Assembly (NCBI RefSeq): GCF_016863515.1
Contig: NZ_BOPA01000010.1
Span: forward strand, 124,001-188,000
DNA: 64,000 nucleotides
Origin: Micromonospora gifhornensis
GTDB taxonomy: Bacteria > Actinomycetota > Actinomycetes > Mycobacteriales > Micromonosporaceae
Direction of reading: 5' to 3'
Both the position numbers and the translations under genes were made by a program. The notes beneath the pieces are model-generated. The model searched no databases and was not told where the DNA came from. It saw only the letters and a program-made list of their open reading frames with translations. Positions 49,701 to 55,789 of this stretch are shown one piece after another. The first letter of the stretch is position 1. Each line of letters begins with the position of its first letter.

Positions 49701-51632
49701 AACAACAGTCCCGTCCCGGATTCGATCAACGCCAACCGCTACCAGTACGGTGACGCGAACCCGCTGATCGTCACCGACCCCACCGGGCACTGGGGCTGGG
49801 GCAGCGTCAAGAAGTCCTTCTCTCGGGCGGTCAGTTCGGTCTCCTCGACGGTCCGCTCGGCGTACTCGTACACCTCGTCGTACGCCTCCAGCGCCTACTC
49901 GTACGCCTCGTCCTACGCCTCGTCGGCGTACCGGTCGGCCAAGTCGACGGTGACCAAGACGGTGACGAAGGCCAAGACCACCGTCAAGAAGAAGGTCCAA
50001 CAGGCGAAACGCAAATACACCCAGGTCAAACAGCAGGTCAAGAAGAAGTACAACCAGGTCAAACGCACCGTCAAGAAGAAGTACGAGGCGGCCAAGAAAC
50101 ACGTCACCAAGAAGGTCGCCCAGGTCAAGAAGAAGGCCAAGCAAGCGGTCGCCAAGGCGAAACAGGCCGGCAAGAAGGTCGCGGCCAAGGCGCAGCGGAC
50201 CGTCAAGAAGGCCGTCAGTCAGGTACGTGATGCCACGAACGCGGCCAAGAAATGGGTCAAGGACCACAAGGACGTCCTGTTGGAGGTCGCCGCGATCAGT
50301 GGCGCGATCCTCGCCGGCATCGCCTGCACCGCGGTGACCGCCGGAGCCGGCGCGGTGGCCTGCATGGTCGGTGCCGGGGCGTTGATCAACCTGGCCAAGG
50401 ACGCGGCGCAGGGCGACATCCACAGCATCGGTGACGCGTTGGGTTCGTTGGGCACGGGCGCGGTCACCGGCCTGGTCGGTGGTGCTGGTGGTGCGATCGC
50501 GGCCAGGGTCGGTGCGGCGGTGGCGAAGAAGGCCGGTACGGGCCTGTTGGGCCGGTTGGCGACCGAGTCGGCCGAGGCCGGTGCCGAGGACGCGATGTCG
50601 CAGCTGGCGATGACGGGCAGCTACAACCCGCGTACGGCGGCGGAGAACATGGTGCCGGGCCTGGGCGCGTTGAACCGCAAGAGCGGTGGTGGCGCGCGCA
50701 GTGGTGGTGCAGTCGCCGGCGGCTCCGGCGGTGGCGGGTTCGGTATTTCGGTCGGTGGGGCTGGTGCGTCGTGTTCGACGTCGGGGCGTCGGCACAGTTT
50801 CGATCCGAAGACGCCGGTGTTGATGGCTGATGGCAGTAGTCGGCCGATCGAGGATGTCAACGTCGGTGACCGGGTCATGGCCACCGATCCGGTGGCGGGT
50901 GGGTCGGTGCCCAAGCAGGTCACCCAGTTGCACCGCAACCTCGACGAGGACCTGACCGACCTGACCGTGAAGGACCAGGACGGGAAGGTGACGAAGGTCG
51001 AGACGACCTGGCATCACCCGTTCTGGAACGCCTCGGAGCGCAAGTGGACCGACGCGAAGGACCTGAAGCCGGGTACGAAGCTGCTGGTCAAGGGCCAGGG
51101 CGCGGTCACGGTCGTGGCGGTGCTCAACAAGCTCGGCCTCGAAGAGATGCGCGACCTCACCGTCGCCGACATCCACACCTACTACATTGTCATCGACGAC
51201 GAACCAGTTTTGGTGCACAACTGTGGCGGGGGTGTCGCGCCGAATGGAAATGCATGCGCCTGTAACGGGTCTACCAACCCCTCCAATGCAGACCTAATCC
51301 AGGAGATCGCAAGACGGGCTGAGCGTAAGATTGGCGGAAGCGGTTCTGTCGCAGGAACGGCAAAGCACGCCTACGCGGACAAGTTGCTTCAGCGATACCA
51401 GGATATCTATGGAAGCCGCGGTCTGGTCACTGAACAAAGCTACCTGAGCGGCGCTCTGGTGCCTCGGGGGACGGCAGGCAGTGCCCGCCCAGATGTCTAC
51501 GATCCTGCCAGTGGTATTATCTATGATTACAAGTTCGTGTCTAAGCCGGGACGAGGGATCGGGAAAGCGCAGGCGGACAAGAATGCAAATAATGTTCCGG
51601 GCGCGTGGCTCACAATTGAGGTAAACCCATGA
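40791..51632 (+). CDS. secreted RHS/YD-repeat polymorphic toxin with HINT and nuclease-like tip
   Basis: This 3613-residue protein has the modular plan of a polymorphic toxin. In order: signal segment (residues about 11-27); DNRLRE-like stalk domain (about 379-560); Ig/FN3-like stretch; DUF6531-like entry (about 677-840); LamG-like domains (about 907-1142, 1200-1430, 1950-2157) between long runs of YD repeats; RHS core end RYQYGDANPLIVTDPTGHWGW (about 2980-3003); Ser/Tyr-rich then Lys-rich segment (3012-3157); hydrophobic segment (about 3164-3202); HINT domain (Cys3328 to VLVHNC, Cys3478). The last 135 residues, after the HINT site, form the toxin, with KHAYADKLL and PDVYDPASGIIYDYKF as a likely H..D..DxK nuclease centre. 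Its stop overlaps the next gene. GGGGGAG precedes ATG 40791. The toxin assignment is by family knowledge; activity is inferred. Confidence 0.92.
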   Translation: MGRSLGKAGRRSALVVAVVFGLTVAVPPDVVRPGGEFPLTWLSWFRQYPAWSASAAFLGLPVQQAGRPVQVDPQAPAAATDARRGAGRAPKPAAGTLDSYQPHQIESTPDETGVAEPGFDARTSKRDARRSSARSDVYVNADGSLTKRTHNRPVNYQAADGTWQKIDSDLTRRSDGRLHVKANRLKLSVAGEPSVDANRSAASGTGSGATAQEAELARLTLPTGESVAYRLEGSAIGAPEVTGATAFYRDVLPHTDLELTTFDAGIKETLILRSPEAASTWVFPLELDGLTPRPTSEGSVELLNGEGKAVAWFPHGSMQDSKVDPQSGAPAESSAVSFELVTVDGQLALKVVADPAWLNDPAREYPVRVDPTTTTGTTGDVYVDNDSSTTNHNGDNLPVGTYNGGTVKARSFIHFDEFDDDGLMGKRITAAKLKLFHTWSYDCTSHKPFNVHRVNEAWTVANLTTGSYPGPAISSSIGSLTIADNYPACTNTNAVRSTGKWVTVPLAVDTFNDWSTGGMNEGLALTASVSDSTAWKRFTAANYSAGAYKPYLELTYSNNVAPQINLRYPGNNAVVNTLTPQLLSRAVDSDNWPNKGFTYNYVITDAATNAAVVNSGWVSSPTWTVPAGKLAWNKTYLYTVRVYDKVSYSAVYPAYAFTTSVPQPLLTTNLAQNAGKGFDPSVGNYTTSATDASVSTVGPSLSVTRSYNSLDTRRDNAFGAGWSSLVDVRATQVKDVAGSVQSVLVTYPTGQDVAFGRNANGTFSPPSGRFATFIETKDSGGTVTGYTLTDKDATVYTFGRATGTGVFKVTRIADANGRAMTFSYDTSAKLTTATSASGRSLHFTWSTPAGSTKPHVATVYTDPAVPGAPNTVATWTYSYGANDQLTKVCPPTDHTKCTTYQQDTTSQYANAVLNAGPYSYWRLDEGAGATTAVSEVLSNAGVDNARYNNVTLGQPAALPGSTATTATFNGTSSHVQLPGKLVADGQYQSISMWFKTSTPNGVLFSYQADAISKGTTAGNYTPSLYIGSDGKLRGGFWTGSVATITTDVAVTDGAWHHVVLAGAGNVQRLYLDGVLKGTLNGTIAQIAGGSANVLVGAGFVGGSWPTHVNSGANPAKATYFNGSIAEVAFFNQALTATTAAELNSVGRTSHPVLKKVVRPSGGVTAEIGYDKVSGRVATVTDENGGVWQLGSPTVSGSSDVYAASVLGAKPADYWRLGEIEVTDAVNEVQGGTATYNQVTLGVAGPFSDSKAGSFNGTSSHLVLPPEDMPTTGPNSVEMWFKMPSGNNKGGVLYSYQASPINDPAVTGNWTPALYVGTDGKLRGSFWTGSSTRVITSPIAVNDNKWHHVVLSAASNTQSLYLDGISVGKLDHALVTTDAVNAYVGAGKWAGNWPMHGTGDVGYFPGSIAEVAFYRSQLSAEQVATHFLASKQTAPVAVTMISGVATAFPMPVSTITVTGPTGETTSYTYDLVNGNRLVAQTDGLGNTTKFGYDVGGYGNLTYDPRGVWTQELQDARGNTKQVITCQDQSAGRCSSVYYTYFPDATTTTLTPDARNDLMLTLRDGRSASETDNTYLTSYGYDTKGNQTTITDPLGRVTRMTYTDGTTVAAKDGGFAPPGLPDTVTTPGGQIQRIIYYASGDIAEVVEPGGKITRYAYDGLGRLLTETEVTDTHPTGLVTSRTYDLLGREITETEPAVTNRVTGAVHTAHTSTTYDVDGNITEVTVSDLTGGDAPRTTRHTFNAYGQEVSVTNAANQTTQFAYDLYGRIVTETEPDGGVTTSTYDVEGNLLTSTVVGFTGDPNNPSAPRDLVTTQRSYDPAGRLAREVDSMNWETRYTYTDNGLEARVVRADNAGNEFLIEENFYDAAGNVVREVTNNGHTTTTTTYDAAGRTISTTVDPDGLKRTTTLTYDADDNVVSTASSGADGTPTSISEAMYDNAGRAIAETEYTSTALTPVARWKLAETGGTKAADSVGNSPATALGGVTWSTERGGSAVLDGTTGYLKSGPVVDTTRAYSVSAWVKLATKNAALGDEQLVFSAPGAIGNSALKVFYSPVSDRWYAAMSVRKADGTITWFGGGGPHGSAVTGTWTHLTLAVDSVGKTMRLYADGVLQTTVNVTESLNNVSTGFTIGGADGFGWFPGSISDVQAYQKALSAAEIGQVRTGAVPAADAQVIRTSQTLDFDGLPTSVTDPNGNTTYYGYDEEGRAVKTTSPAALVEQAGQVSAMANAVSWVGYNTFDEPTDTRDANGNWSVVEYDAVGRVVAEQAPAYTPPGSSTPIVPRSTQAYDTAGQLVSVTDPAGRVTRYEYDQLGRVSKTIAPNDGASTYTYDDLGNMLSSTDPTGAVTTATYDYLGRTVTTTEVVRQQGTNHTTLYAYNAQGWPSVVTSATGVTSSTEYNVLGEPTSVLDGANNRTRYEYDAEGRTTRSIRPDGSYSTVDYDLAGRAIRTTERAPGGALLSEQVARYDRAGNMVSSTDARGTTTTFEYDATGVLTKQIQPISASDSIVTTFGYDLEGNRTRFTDGRGNAFYTTYNSWGLPESQIEPATSAHPNPADRTFTIEYDDSGLPVRQILPGGVTVTNSYDESGQLIRQAGAGAEVQTEEREFGYDLAGRMTSLSGPGGTNTISYDDRDLPVSVTGPSGNSAFGYDADGRLASRQDAAGTTSYGYDVAGRLSTLANPTAGVQMAYTYNTLSQVTKITYGSNGNTRNFTFDPLRRLNGDELKSPSGASLAKISYDWDLNGNIIAKTTTGFAGSAANTYTYDLADRLTSWNNGSTITAYAYDKSGNRVQNGSKLFNYDQRNRLINADGVGYTYTARGTLAQAGANITRTDAFGQVIEQQSTNGTQTYTYDGLGRAMRPGHSYTGLGNDLAADASASYVRGPSGEVVGAASGGDKRLVWTDLHSDVVGQFSPTGTALTGSVTYDPLGKVLNTVGLLGQLGYQSEWTDALTNRVNMHARWYNTDTGQFDTRDTANNSPVPDSINANRYQYGDANPLIVTDPTGHWGWGSVKKSFSRAVSSVSSTVRSAYSYTSSYASSAYSYASSYASSAYRSAKSTVTKTVTKAKTTVKKKVQQAKRKYTQVKQQVKKKYNQVKRTVKKKYEAAKKHVTKKVAQVKKKAKQAVAKAKQAGKKVAAKAQRTVKKAVSQVRDATNAAKKWVKDHKDVLLEVAAISGAILAGIACTAVTAGAGAVACMVGAGALINLAKDAAQGDIHSIGDALGSLGTGAVTGLVGGAGGAIAARVGAAVAKKAGTGLLGRLATESAEAGAEDAMSQLAMTGSYNPRTAAENMVPGLGALNRKSGGGARSGGAVAGGSGGGGFGISVGGAGASCSTSGRRHSFDPKTPVLMADGSSRPIEDVNVGDRVMATDPVAGGSVPKQVTQLHRNLDEDLTDLTVKDQDGKVTKVETTWHHPFWNASERKWTDAKDLKPGTKLLVKGQGAVTVVAVLNKLGLEEMRDLTVADIHTYYIVIDDEPVLVHNCGGGVAPNGNACACNGSTNPSNADLIQEIARRAERKIGGSGSVAGTAKHAYADKLLQRYQDIYGSRGLVTEQSYLSGALVPRGTAGSARPDVYDPASGIIYDYKFVSKPGRGIGKAQADKNANNVPGAWLTIEVNP

Positions 51633-52300
51633 GCAAGGTTGATGCGGTCTCCACCAAGCGTGTAACGTCGGATTGGGGGAGAGCGTTTCCCGGGTTCAGT
51701 CAGTGGCGACCACTGCGCCTCGTGCGTCGTGTCGGCCCTGTGGTCCAGGGAATAACCTTGGATGTGTCCACTGCAGGAGACTCGTACTTTCCAACCGCAC
51801 ATGTGCACGCCTTGACGCGGGAGTTTCCGGTCGTCACGATGACGATGTCTCATCGACTTCAGGGGAGTTCCGGGGTTCAGGAGTCGATAAGATTTGCGCA
51901 GCATGACGAGGTGTGCCAAGACGCTTTCCGGCGGATTTCTGTGCAGAGTCCGCTGTCTCTTGGTGATCCTCCGTCAATTGAAGAAATTGTCGGAGAATAC
52001 CACCGTTTCGCGCGGGCGCAGGCTGAAGATGGTTTGCCGCCTGCCGTAATAGAAGTCGAGGACAGCATCCTCATTCCGGCTGTGGTCGGCAGGCTCGATC
52101 TGACCGAAAGAGGTTTCAGTCTAGCTGAAGAGCTGTCGGCGATATGGCCGACGTCGCGCCTGCCCTTGAGCTGGGCTGGGCGGGATGGGTGGTTACAGGG
52201 GTTGCGGCGCGTCGCAGGCGATGCCAAGACCCTCCAGTTGATCGTCGATGGTCAAATCGGCAAGCACAAGCTGGCGAAGGTGAAGAGTTGCCCGTTGTGA
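51629..52300 (+). CDS. probable immunity protein for the RHS toxin
   Basis: This 223-residue protein starts in a 4-nt ATGA overlap with the RHS gene, the usual place for the cognate immunity gene. It has no signal peptide, as expected for a cytoplasmic inhibitor. I do not recognise an immunity family. Composition is clearly less GC-rich than the RHS body and matches the toxin tip, so the two probably travelled as one cassette. Sequence such as IEEIVGEYHRFARAQAEDGLPPAVIEVEDSI is acidic and helical. The immunity role is inference from position. Confidence 0.75.
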   Translation: MSKVDAVSTKRVTSDWGRAFPGFSQWRPLRLVRRVGPVVQGITLDVSTAGDSYFPTAHVHALTREFPVVTMTMSHRLQGSSGVQESIRFAQHDEVCQDAFRRISVQSPLSLGDPPSIEEIVGEYHRFARAQAEDGLPPAVIEVEDSILIPAVVGRLDLTERGFSLAEELSAIWPTSRLPLSWAGRDGWLQGLRRVAGDAKTLQLIVDGQIGKHKLAKVKSCPL

Positions 52301-52383
52301 CAGACCTGCGTAACAGACCTAGTGTCTCGCAATGCAGTCCTTGAAGGGGTAATCAAGGTGGCTGGATCCGCGTTGCAGGTCCG

Positions 52384-52607
52384 GGCAGACTTTATTACGT
52401 CACGACCAAGGGGATGCGTGGAGCAATACGAAGTTTCCGCCAGATGTGACACGCCCAGAAGTTATTGACCGGTACCACCAGAATGGTGGGGCAGAGTGCA
52501 TACCCTGCAACTGCGGTGCTGGCGCAGACTGGTTGGTTGGCAATGTCCTTGCTTATCGCGCACCTAGAGAGTCGACTCGGCAAGATCCAGTCGGGTTGGA
52601 CGCGTGA
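52384..52607 (+). pseudogene. broken orphan cassette fragment
   Basis: One frame reads GRLYYVTTKGMR, then after a one-base shift another frame reads WSNTKFPPDVTRPEVIDRYHQ and continues with a cysteine-rich CIPCNCGAGADW to a stop at about 52605-52607. The two parts look like one former protein, perhaps an orphan RHS toxin tip or its partner. The family is not recognised. Composition is low-GC like the neighbouring cassette DNA. Confidence 0.35.
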
Positions 52608-52951
52608 TCCAGAAGGTGTTGAGCTGCCATTCCAGGTGGCAGAGTTCGGGGAGGTGGGCAACTCGTTGGATCCACGTCGTACGCGACTGTGAGACTTAGC
52701 CGGCACTACCTGCCCTCTCCTTCTGGTGGCAGGGAGATGTCGATGGAACTTATTATGTCGACGCATTCTGCACTGATGAAGACTTTGATTCTGTCGATCT
52801 CGAGGACCGTGGCGTCGCCATTGTTTGGATGGTGCCGATCAGCGATCTAGAAAAAGACTACGTGCTTGATCGCGGATGGGAAGCGTTCGAACGCGAGTTG
52901 GTTGAAAAGGACCCAGATCTCTTGGATCCCCGTCGACCGTCTATCTGCTGA
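52543..52951 (+). pseudogene. degraded SUFU-domain-like immunity gene
   Basis: Pieces that resemble bacterial suppressor-of-fused (SUFU) immunity proteins occur in order but in different frames. These are HLESRLGKIQSGWTRDPEG and ELPFQVAEF (52543-52671), then SYATVRLSRHYLPSPSGGRE and MELIMS (about 52670-52770), then VAIVWMVPISDLEKDYV and GWEAFERELVEKDPDLLD to the stop at 52949-52951. At least two frameshifts and probably an internal deletion are needed to explain this. SUFU proteins are known immunity partners in polymorphic toxin loci, which fits the location. The family call is from memory of the pattern. Confidence 0.5.
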
Positions 52952-53012
52952 ATTGGTTTCGAATCCTGCACCCCGGGCGTAGTGCTACTCCGTTCTGCAC
53001 CTACGGTGGTGG

Positions 53013-53258
53013 ATGTTTGGGCGGCTGCTGGTCTGGGCCCGCACCGTCCTGCACCTGAGCGTCCAGATCGTCAAACGCAGCGAGCCGGGTTTCGTCGTCC
53101 TGCCCCGCCGGTGGGTGGTGGAGAGGACGTTCGCCTGGATCAGCAAGCATCGCCGCTGCGTACGCGATTACGAGACCCGACCTGCACACCACGAAGCCAT
53201 GATCCACATCGCCATGATCATGGTCATGTCACGCCGCCTCGCCCGCACCGGCAACTGA
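53013..53258 (+). mobile_element. C-terminal remnant of an IS5-type transposase
   Basis: An 81-residue frame reads LVWARTVLHLSVQIVKRSEPGFVVLPRRWVVERTFAWISKHRRCVRDYE, followed by HHEAMIHIAMIMVMSRRLAR. This is the C-terminal end of IS5/IS1182-like DDE transposases, containing the VERTFAW block with the last catalytic acid. The N-terminal two thirds, including the first two catalytic residues, are missing, so the element is dead. Its downstream edge is probably near 53280. Confidence 0.8.
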
Positions 53259-53280
53259 TGACCGGAGTTTCCGGACGCAC

Positions 53281-53430
53281 ACTTAGGTAGATCTCGTAGC
53301 GTTGCTCGGCCAGGGGGATCGCTTCGGTGACCACTGCTGCCAGCGTCCGGCCTTGTCTCCATCGACGAGCAGGATGCTGGAGCGCCAGGGGTCGAAGGCG
53401 AACAGGGCCAGAAGGCCACGGAAACCGTGT
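53281..53430 (-). pseudogene. remnant of a Gp49/HigB-like RelE-family toxin
   Basis: On the minus strand the sequence reads HGFRGLLALFAFDPWRSSILL and VDGDKAGRWQQW, and after a one-base shift TEAIPLAEQRYEIYL. Joined, this is the middle and end of a phage-derived Gp49-like (HigB-type) toxin. The N-terminus is missing and the IS remnant lies directly at its other end. It is a decayed toxin gene. Confidence 0.6.
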
Positions 53431-53433
53431 GGC

Positions 53434-53676
53434 TTAGGTGTAGACGTCCTTGCGGTGCCCGACGGCGTGGATGGTCAACTCGTCACCGTCGAGACAGTAG
53501 AGGATCCGGTAGTCACCGACGCGCAGCCGACGCCCGGATCCGTCGCGCATCTCGGTCGAGTTCTGTGGCGCAGAGTCGGAGACCAAGCCGAGGATTGCGC
53601 TCAGGACGGTCAGGAACACGTTGCGTGGCTGCTTGTGCGGCCAGACCAGCACGTCCCGATCGATCTGAACCTTCAC
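53434..53676 (-). CDS. RelE/ParE family toxin
   Basis: This 80-residue protein ends RLRVGDYRILYCLDGDELTIHAVGHRKDVYT, the classic RelE C-terminal pattern with R-x-GDYR-x-x-Y and GHR-x-x-VY. The N-terminal half is less typical of the family, so the start of the original gene may have been altered. RelE toxins cleave mRNA on the ribosome. It starts at GTG 53676 with a 4-nt overlap of the upstream antitoxin stop. Confidence 0.82.
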   Translation of the reverse strand: MKVQIDRDVLVWPHKQPRNVFLTVLSAILGLVSDSAPQNSTEMRDGSGRRLRVGDYRILYCLDGDELTIHAVGHRKDVYT

Positions 53677-53972
53677 GCCGCCTCACCGTTGGCCCGGTCA
53701 GCCAGCAGCGCCTCCGCCTCACGAGGATCGACTCCGAGCGACTCCAGGGCCGCCGACAGGGGCACGAACTGTCCCTCGGCACGGGAACGAGCGATCACCG
53801 CAGCGTCCCTACGGTCCCGGAACGCCTCAATCTCCTCCCACTCGTCGATGCCGACCAGCACGGCGACAGGCCGTTCGTACTTCGTGATGATGACCGGCTC
53901 ACCGGTGCGCTCGACCCCGTCCAGTACCCGACCCGCGCCATCACGGAACTCCCGCAGGGTAATCCTCATCAT
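53673..53972 (-). CDS. Phd/YefM family antitoxin
   Basis: This 99-residue protein begins MMRITLREFRDGAGRVLDGVERTGEPVIITKYERPVAVLVGIDEW, the Phd/YefM DNA-binding N-terminal domain, followed by a variable C-terminal segment that should neutralise the toxin. It precedes the RelE-type toxin and overlaps it by 4 nt. Three 10-bp-spaced GTACC repeats lie directly upstream of its start, a likely autoregulatory operator. ATG 53969 is an alternative start. Confidence 0.87.
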   Translation of the reverse strand: MMRITLREFRDGAGRVLDGVERTGEPVIITKYERPVAVLVGIDEWEEIEAFRDRRDAAVIARSRAEGQFVPLSAALESLGVDPREAEALLADRANGEAA

Positions 53973-53997
53973 GTACCTCACTGTACCACGCGGTACC
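53973..53997 (-). promoter_or_regulatory. three phased GTACC repeats, antitoxin operator
   Basis: GTACC starts at 53973, 53983 and 53993, exactly 10 bp apart, so all face the same side of the helix. The third lies within the palindrome GGTACC. The array abuts the antitoxin start codon. YefM-type antitoxins bind TGTACA-like sites, so autoregulation is likely. Confidence 0.6.
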
Positions 53998-54139
53998 ATG
54001 TCGCCTCCGTCACGGAAGAAGCAGCACAGTTCCCCAGGCGTAACCCAGCAGCCCGCCACGGGCCTGTCTCCAGGCCCACAGATCCGTACGCAGTGGCGGG
54101 GTGTTGCTCCGGATAGGACGAAGCATTTGTGGTCAGCCG

Positions 54140-54400
54140 ATGGCTGACGACCATGGCGAGCATGTGGATAGAAGTGGGGTTGGAGGGAGGGTCGAGTATG
54201 TCGTGGTTGGTAAACGTGGCGGGATCGCGGAATTCCGTGAGGTGGGCGACTCCAGAATCCGGAAGACAGACGCTGAAGTTCTGGCGTATCAATTGGGGGT
54301 AGAGCAGTCGAGCCTGCTCGGACGCCGCTTCAGTTGCTGGGTGGAACCTGCGGAATATGGCGTCATTCGGAGTGATTTTCAGTTGGTTGAAGATGCCTGA
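54140..54400 (+). CDS. hypothetical protein
   Basis: This frame encodes 86 residues from ATG 54140 (longer versions start further upstream). It includes GGRVEYVVVGKRGGIAEFREVG and VLAYQLGVEQSSLLGRRFSCWVEP. I do not recognise it. Its base composition is clearly lower in GC than the core genome, like the surrounding island. It is followed at once by a toxin fragment, so it could be an antitoxin or an immunity protein, but no DNA-binding motif is visible. The ribosome site is weak. Confidence 0.4.
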   Translation: MADDHGEHVDRSGVGGRVEYVVVGKRGGIAEFREVGDSRIRKTDAEVLAYQLGVEQSSLLGRRFSCWVEPAEYGVIRSDFQLVEDA

Positions 54401-54411
54401 GGCGAATAGGT

Positions 54412-54537
54412 AGCGGGACCTGGGAACAGCAGTACGAGGTGGCTGGCGGTGGTCGGATCTGGTACCTCGTCGACGACGAGCGCCGTACGGTCTGGCTCAC
54501 GTATGTCGGCACCGGCCATCCGCGTCAGACGGAGTGA
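54412..54537 (+). pseudogene. C-terminal fragment of a RelE-family toxin
   Basis: The frame SGTWEQQYEVAGGGRIWYL then VDDERRTVWLTYVGTGHPRQTE ends at a TGA (54535-54537). It has the GGRIWY-VDD-RRTVWL-GHP pattern of a RelE/ParE-like actinobacterial toxin, but the N-terminal half is missing and the frame has a stop shortly upstream. It marks another decayed toxin-antitoxin locus. It ends 10 nt before the stop of the permease gene. Confidence 0.6.
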
Positions 54538-54547
54538 CCGGGCTGGT

Positions 54548-55780
54548 TCAGCGGCGTGCTGCGCGTAGGGCGTACCAGGCTGAGCCGAGGGCGAGCACGC
54601 CGAAGCCGGCGAGCACGCTACCCAGCGGCAGGTTGACCGCGAGCAGGATGCAGCCGACCAGCCCGGCCCCGGCGAGCGCCTGCACCGGCAGTTTCCGGTC
54701 CCGGTCCCGGCCCAGGGTCAGTGCCGCCGCGTTGGTGATCGCGTAGTAGACCAGCACGGTGACGCTGGAGAAGCCGATCGCGCCGCGTACGTCGGCCAGC
54801 GTGACGACCAGGATCACCACGGCTGCCACGGCCAACTCGGCGCGGTGCGGCACCTGGTGTACGGGGTGCACAGCGGCCAGGGCGGCGGGCAGGTCGCGGC
54901 GGCGGGCCATCGCCAGGGTGGTGCGGCCGACCCCGGCCACCAGGGAGAGCAGCACGCCGGTCACCGCGACGGTGGCTCCGGCACGGACCACCCAGGCCAG
55001 GCCGGGCAGCCCGGCGGCGGTCACCACCTCGGCCAGCGGTGCGGTCGAGGCGGCGAGCCGATCCGGGCCGAGTACCCCGAGGGCGATCACGGCCACCACC
55101 AGGTAGATGACCAGCACCAGGCCGAGGGCCAGCGGCACCGCGCGGGGGATGGTGCGTTCGGGATCGCGTACCTCCTCGCCGAGGGTGGCGATGCGGGCGT
55201 ACCCGGCGAAGGCGAAGAAGAGCAGGCCGGCGGCGGTGAGGATGCCCCGGGCGGAGCCGCCGGGCGCGTCGATCCGGGCGATCGAGACGTCGGTCGCGCC
55301 GGCCACCGCGACCAGGGCCAGCACCGCCAGCACGACCAGCACCAGGATGCGGGTCGCGGTGGCGGTCTTGGCGATGCCGCGCAGGTTCACGGCGGTCACC
55401 GCGACGACGGCGGCGACGGCGACGAGCCGGGCCTGCCCGGGCCAGAGGTACGCCCCGATGGTCAGCGCCATCGCTGCGCAACTGGCCGTCTTGCCGACCA
55501 CGAACCCCCAGCCGGCGACGAAACCGGCGAACGGGCCGAGCCGCTCCCGGCCGTACACGTAGGTGCCGCCGGATTCGGGGTAGCGGGCCGCGAGCCGCGC
55601 CGAACTTGTCGCGTTGCAGTAGGCGATGAAGCCGGCCAGTGCCAACGCGGCCAGCAGGCCGACCCCACCGGCCGCCGCCGCGGCCGGGGCGAAGACCACG
55701 AAGACGCCCGCACCCAGCATCGACCCCAGACCGATGACCACGGCATCGGGTACGCCCAACCGGCGTGCCAGCTGATTCAC
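54548..55780 (-). CDS. APC family amino acid permease
   Basis: This 410-residue protein has about 12 hydrophobic segments. The N-terminal block VVIGLGSMLGAGVFVVFAPAA is the substrate-binding unwound helix of amino acid-polyamine-organocation transporters, and ARYPESGGTYVYGRERLGPFAGFVAGW and FFAFAGYARIATLGEEVRDPERTIPRA are further family blocks. Start GTG 55780 lies 9 nt after the PAP2 gene stop, so both are probably one transcript. The substrate is unknown. Confidence 0.9.
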   Translation of the reverse strand: MNQLARRLGVPDAVVIGLGSMLGAGVFVVFAPAAAAAGGVGLLAALALAGFIAYCNATSSARLAARYPESGGTYVYGRERLGPFAGFVAGWGFVVGKTASCAAMALTIGAYLWPGQARLVAVAAVVAVTAVNLRGIAKTATATRILVLVVLAVLALVAVAGATDVSIARIDAPGGSARGILTAAGLLFFAFAGYARIATLGEEVRDPERTIPRAVPLALGLVLVIYLVVAVIALGVLGPDRLAASTAPLAEVVTAAGLPGLAWVVRAGATVAVTGVLLSLVAGVGRTTLAMARRRDLPAALAAVHPVHQVPHRAELAVAAVVILVVTLADVRGAIGFSSVTVLVYYAITNAAALTLGRDRDRKLPVQALAGAGLVGCILLAVNLPLGSVLAGFGVLALGSAWYALRAARR

Positions 55781-55789
55781 GGCGGCAGC

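Noticed and set aside
40791-51632. Tandem repeats in the RHS gene considered as a CRISPR array or satellite
   Set aside because: Repeats are degenerate YD coding units without constant spacers; no CRISPR array is seen anywhere in the window.
54140-54400. Calling the small low-GC gene an antitoxin of the adjacent RelE fragment
   Set aside because: No DNA-binding or antitoxin motif can be seen, and the toxin fragment is truncated; left as hypothetical.
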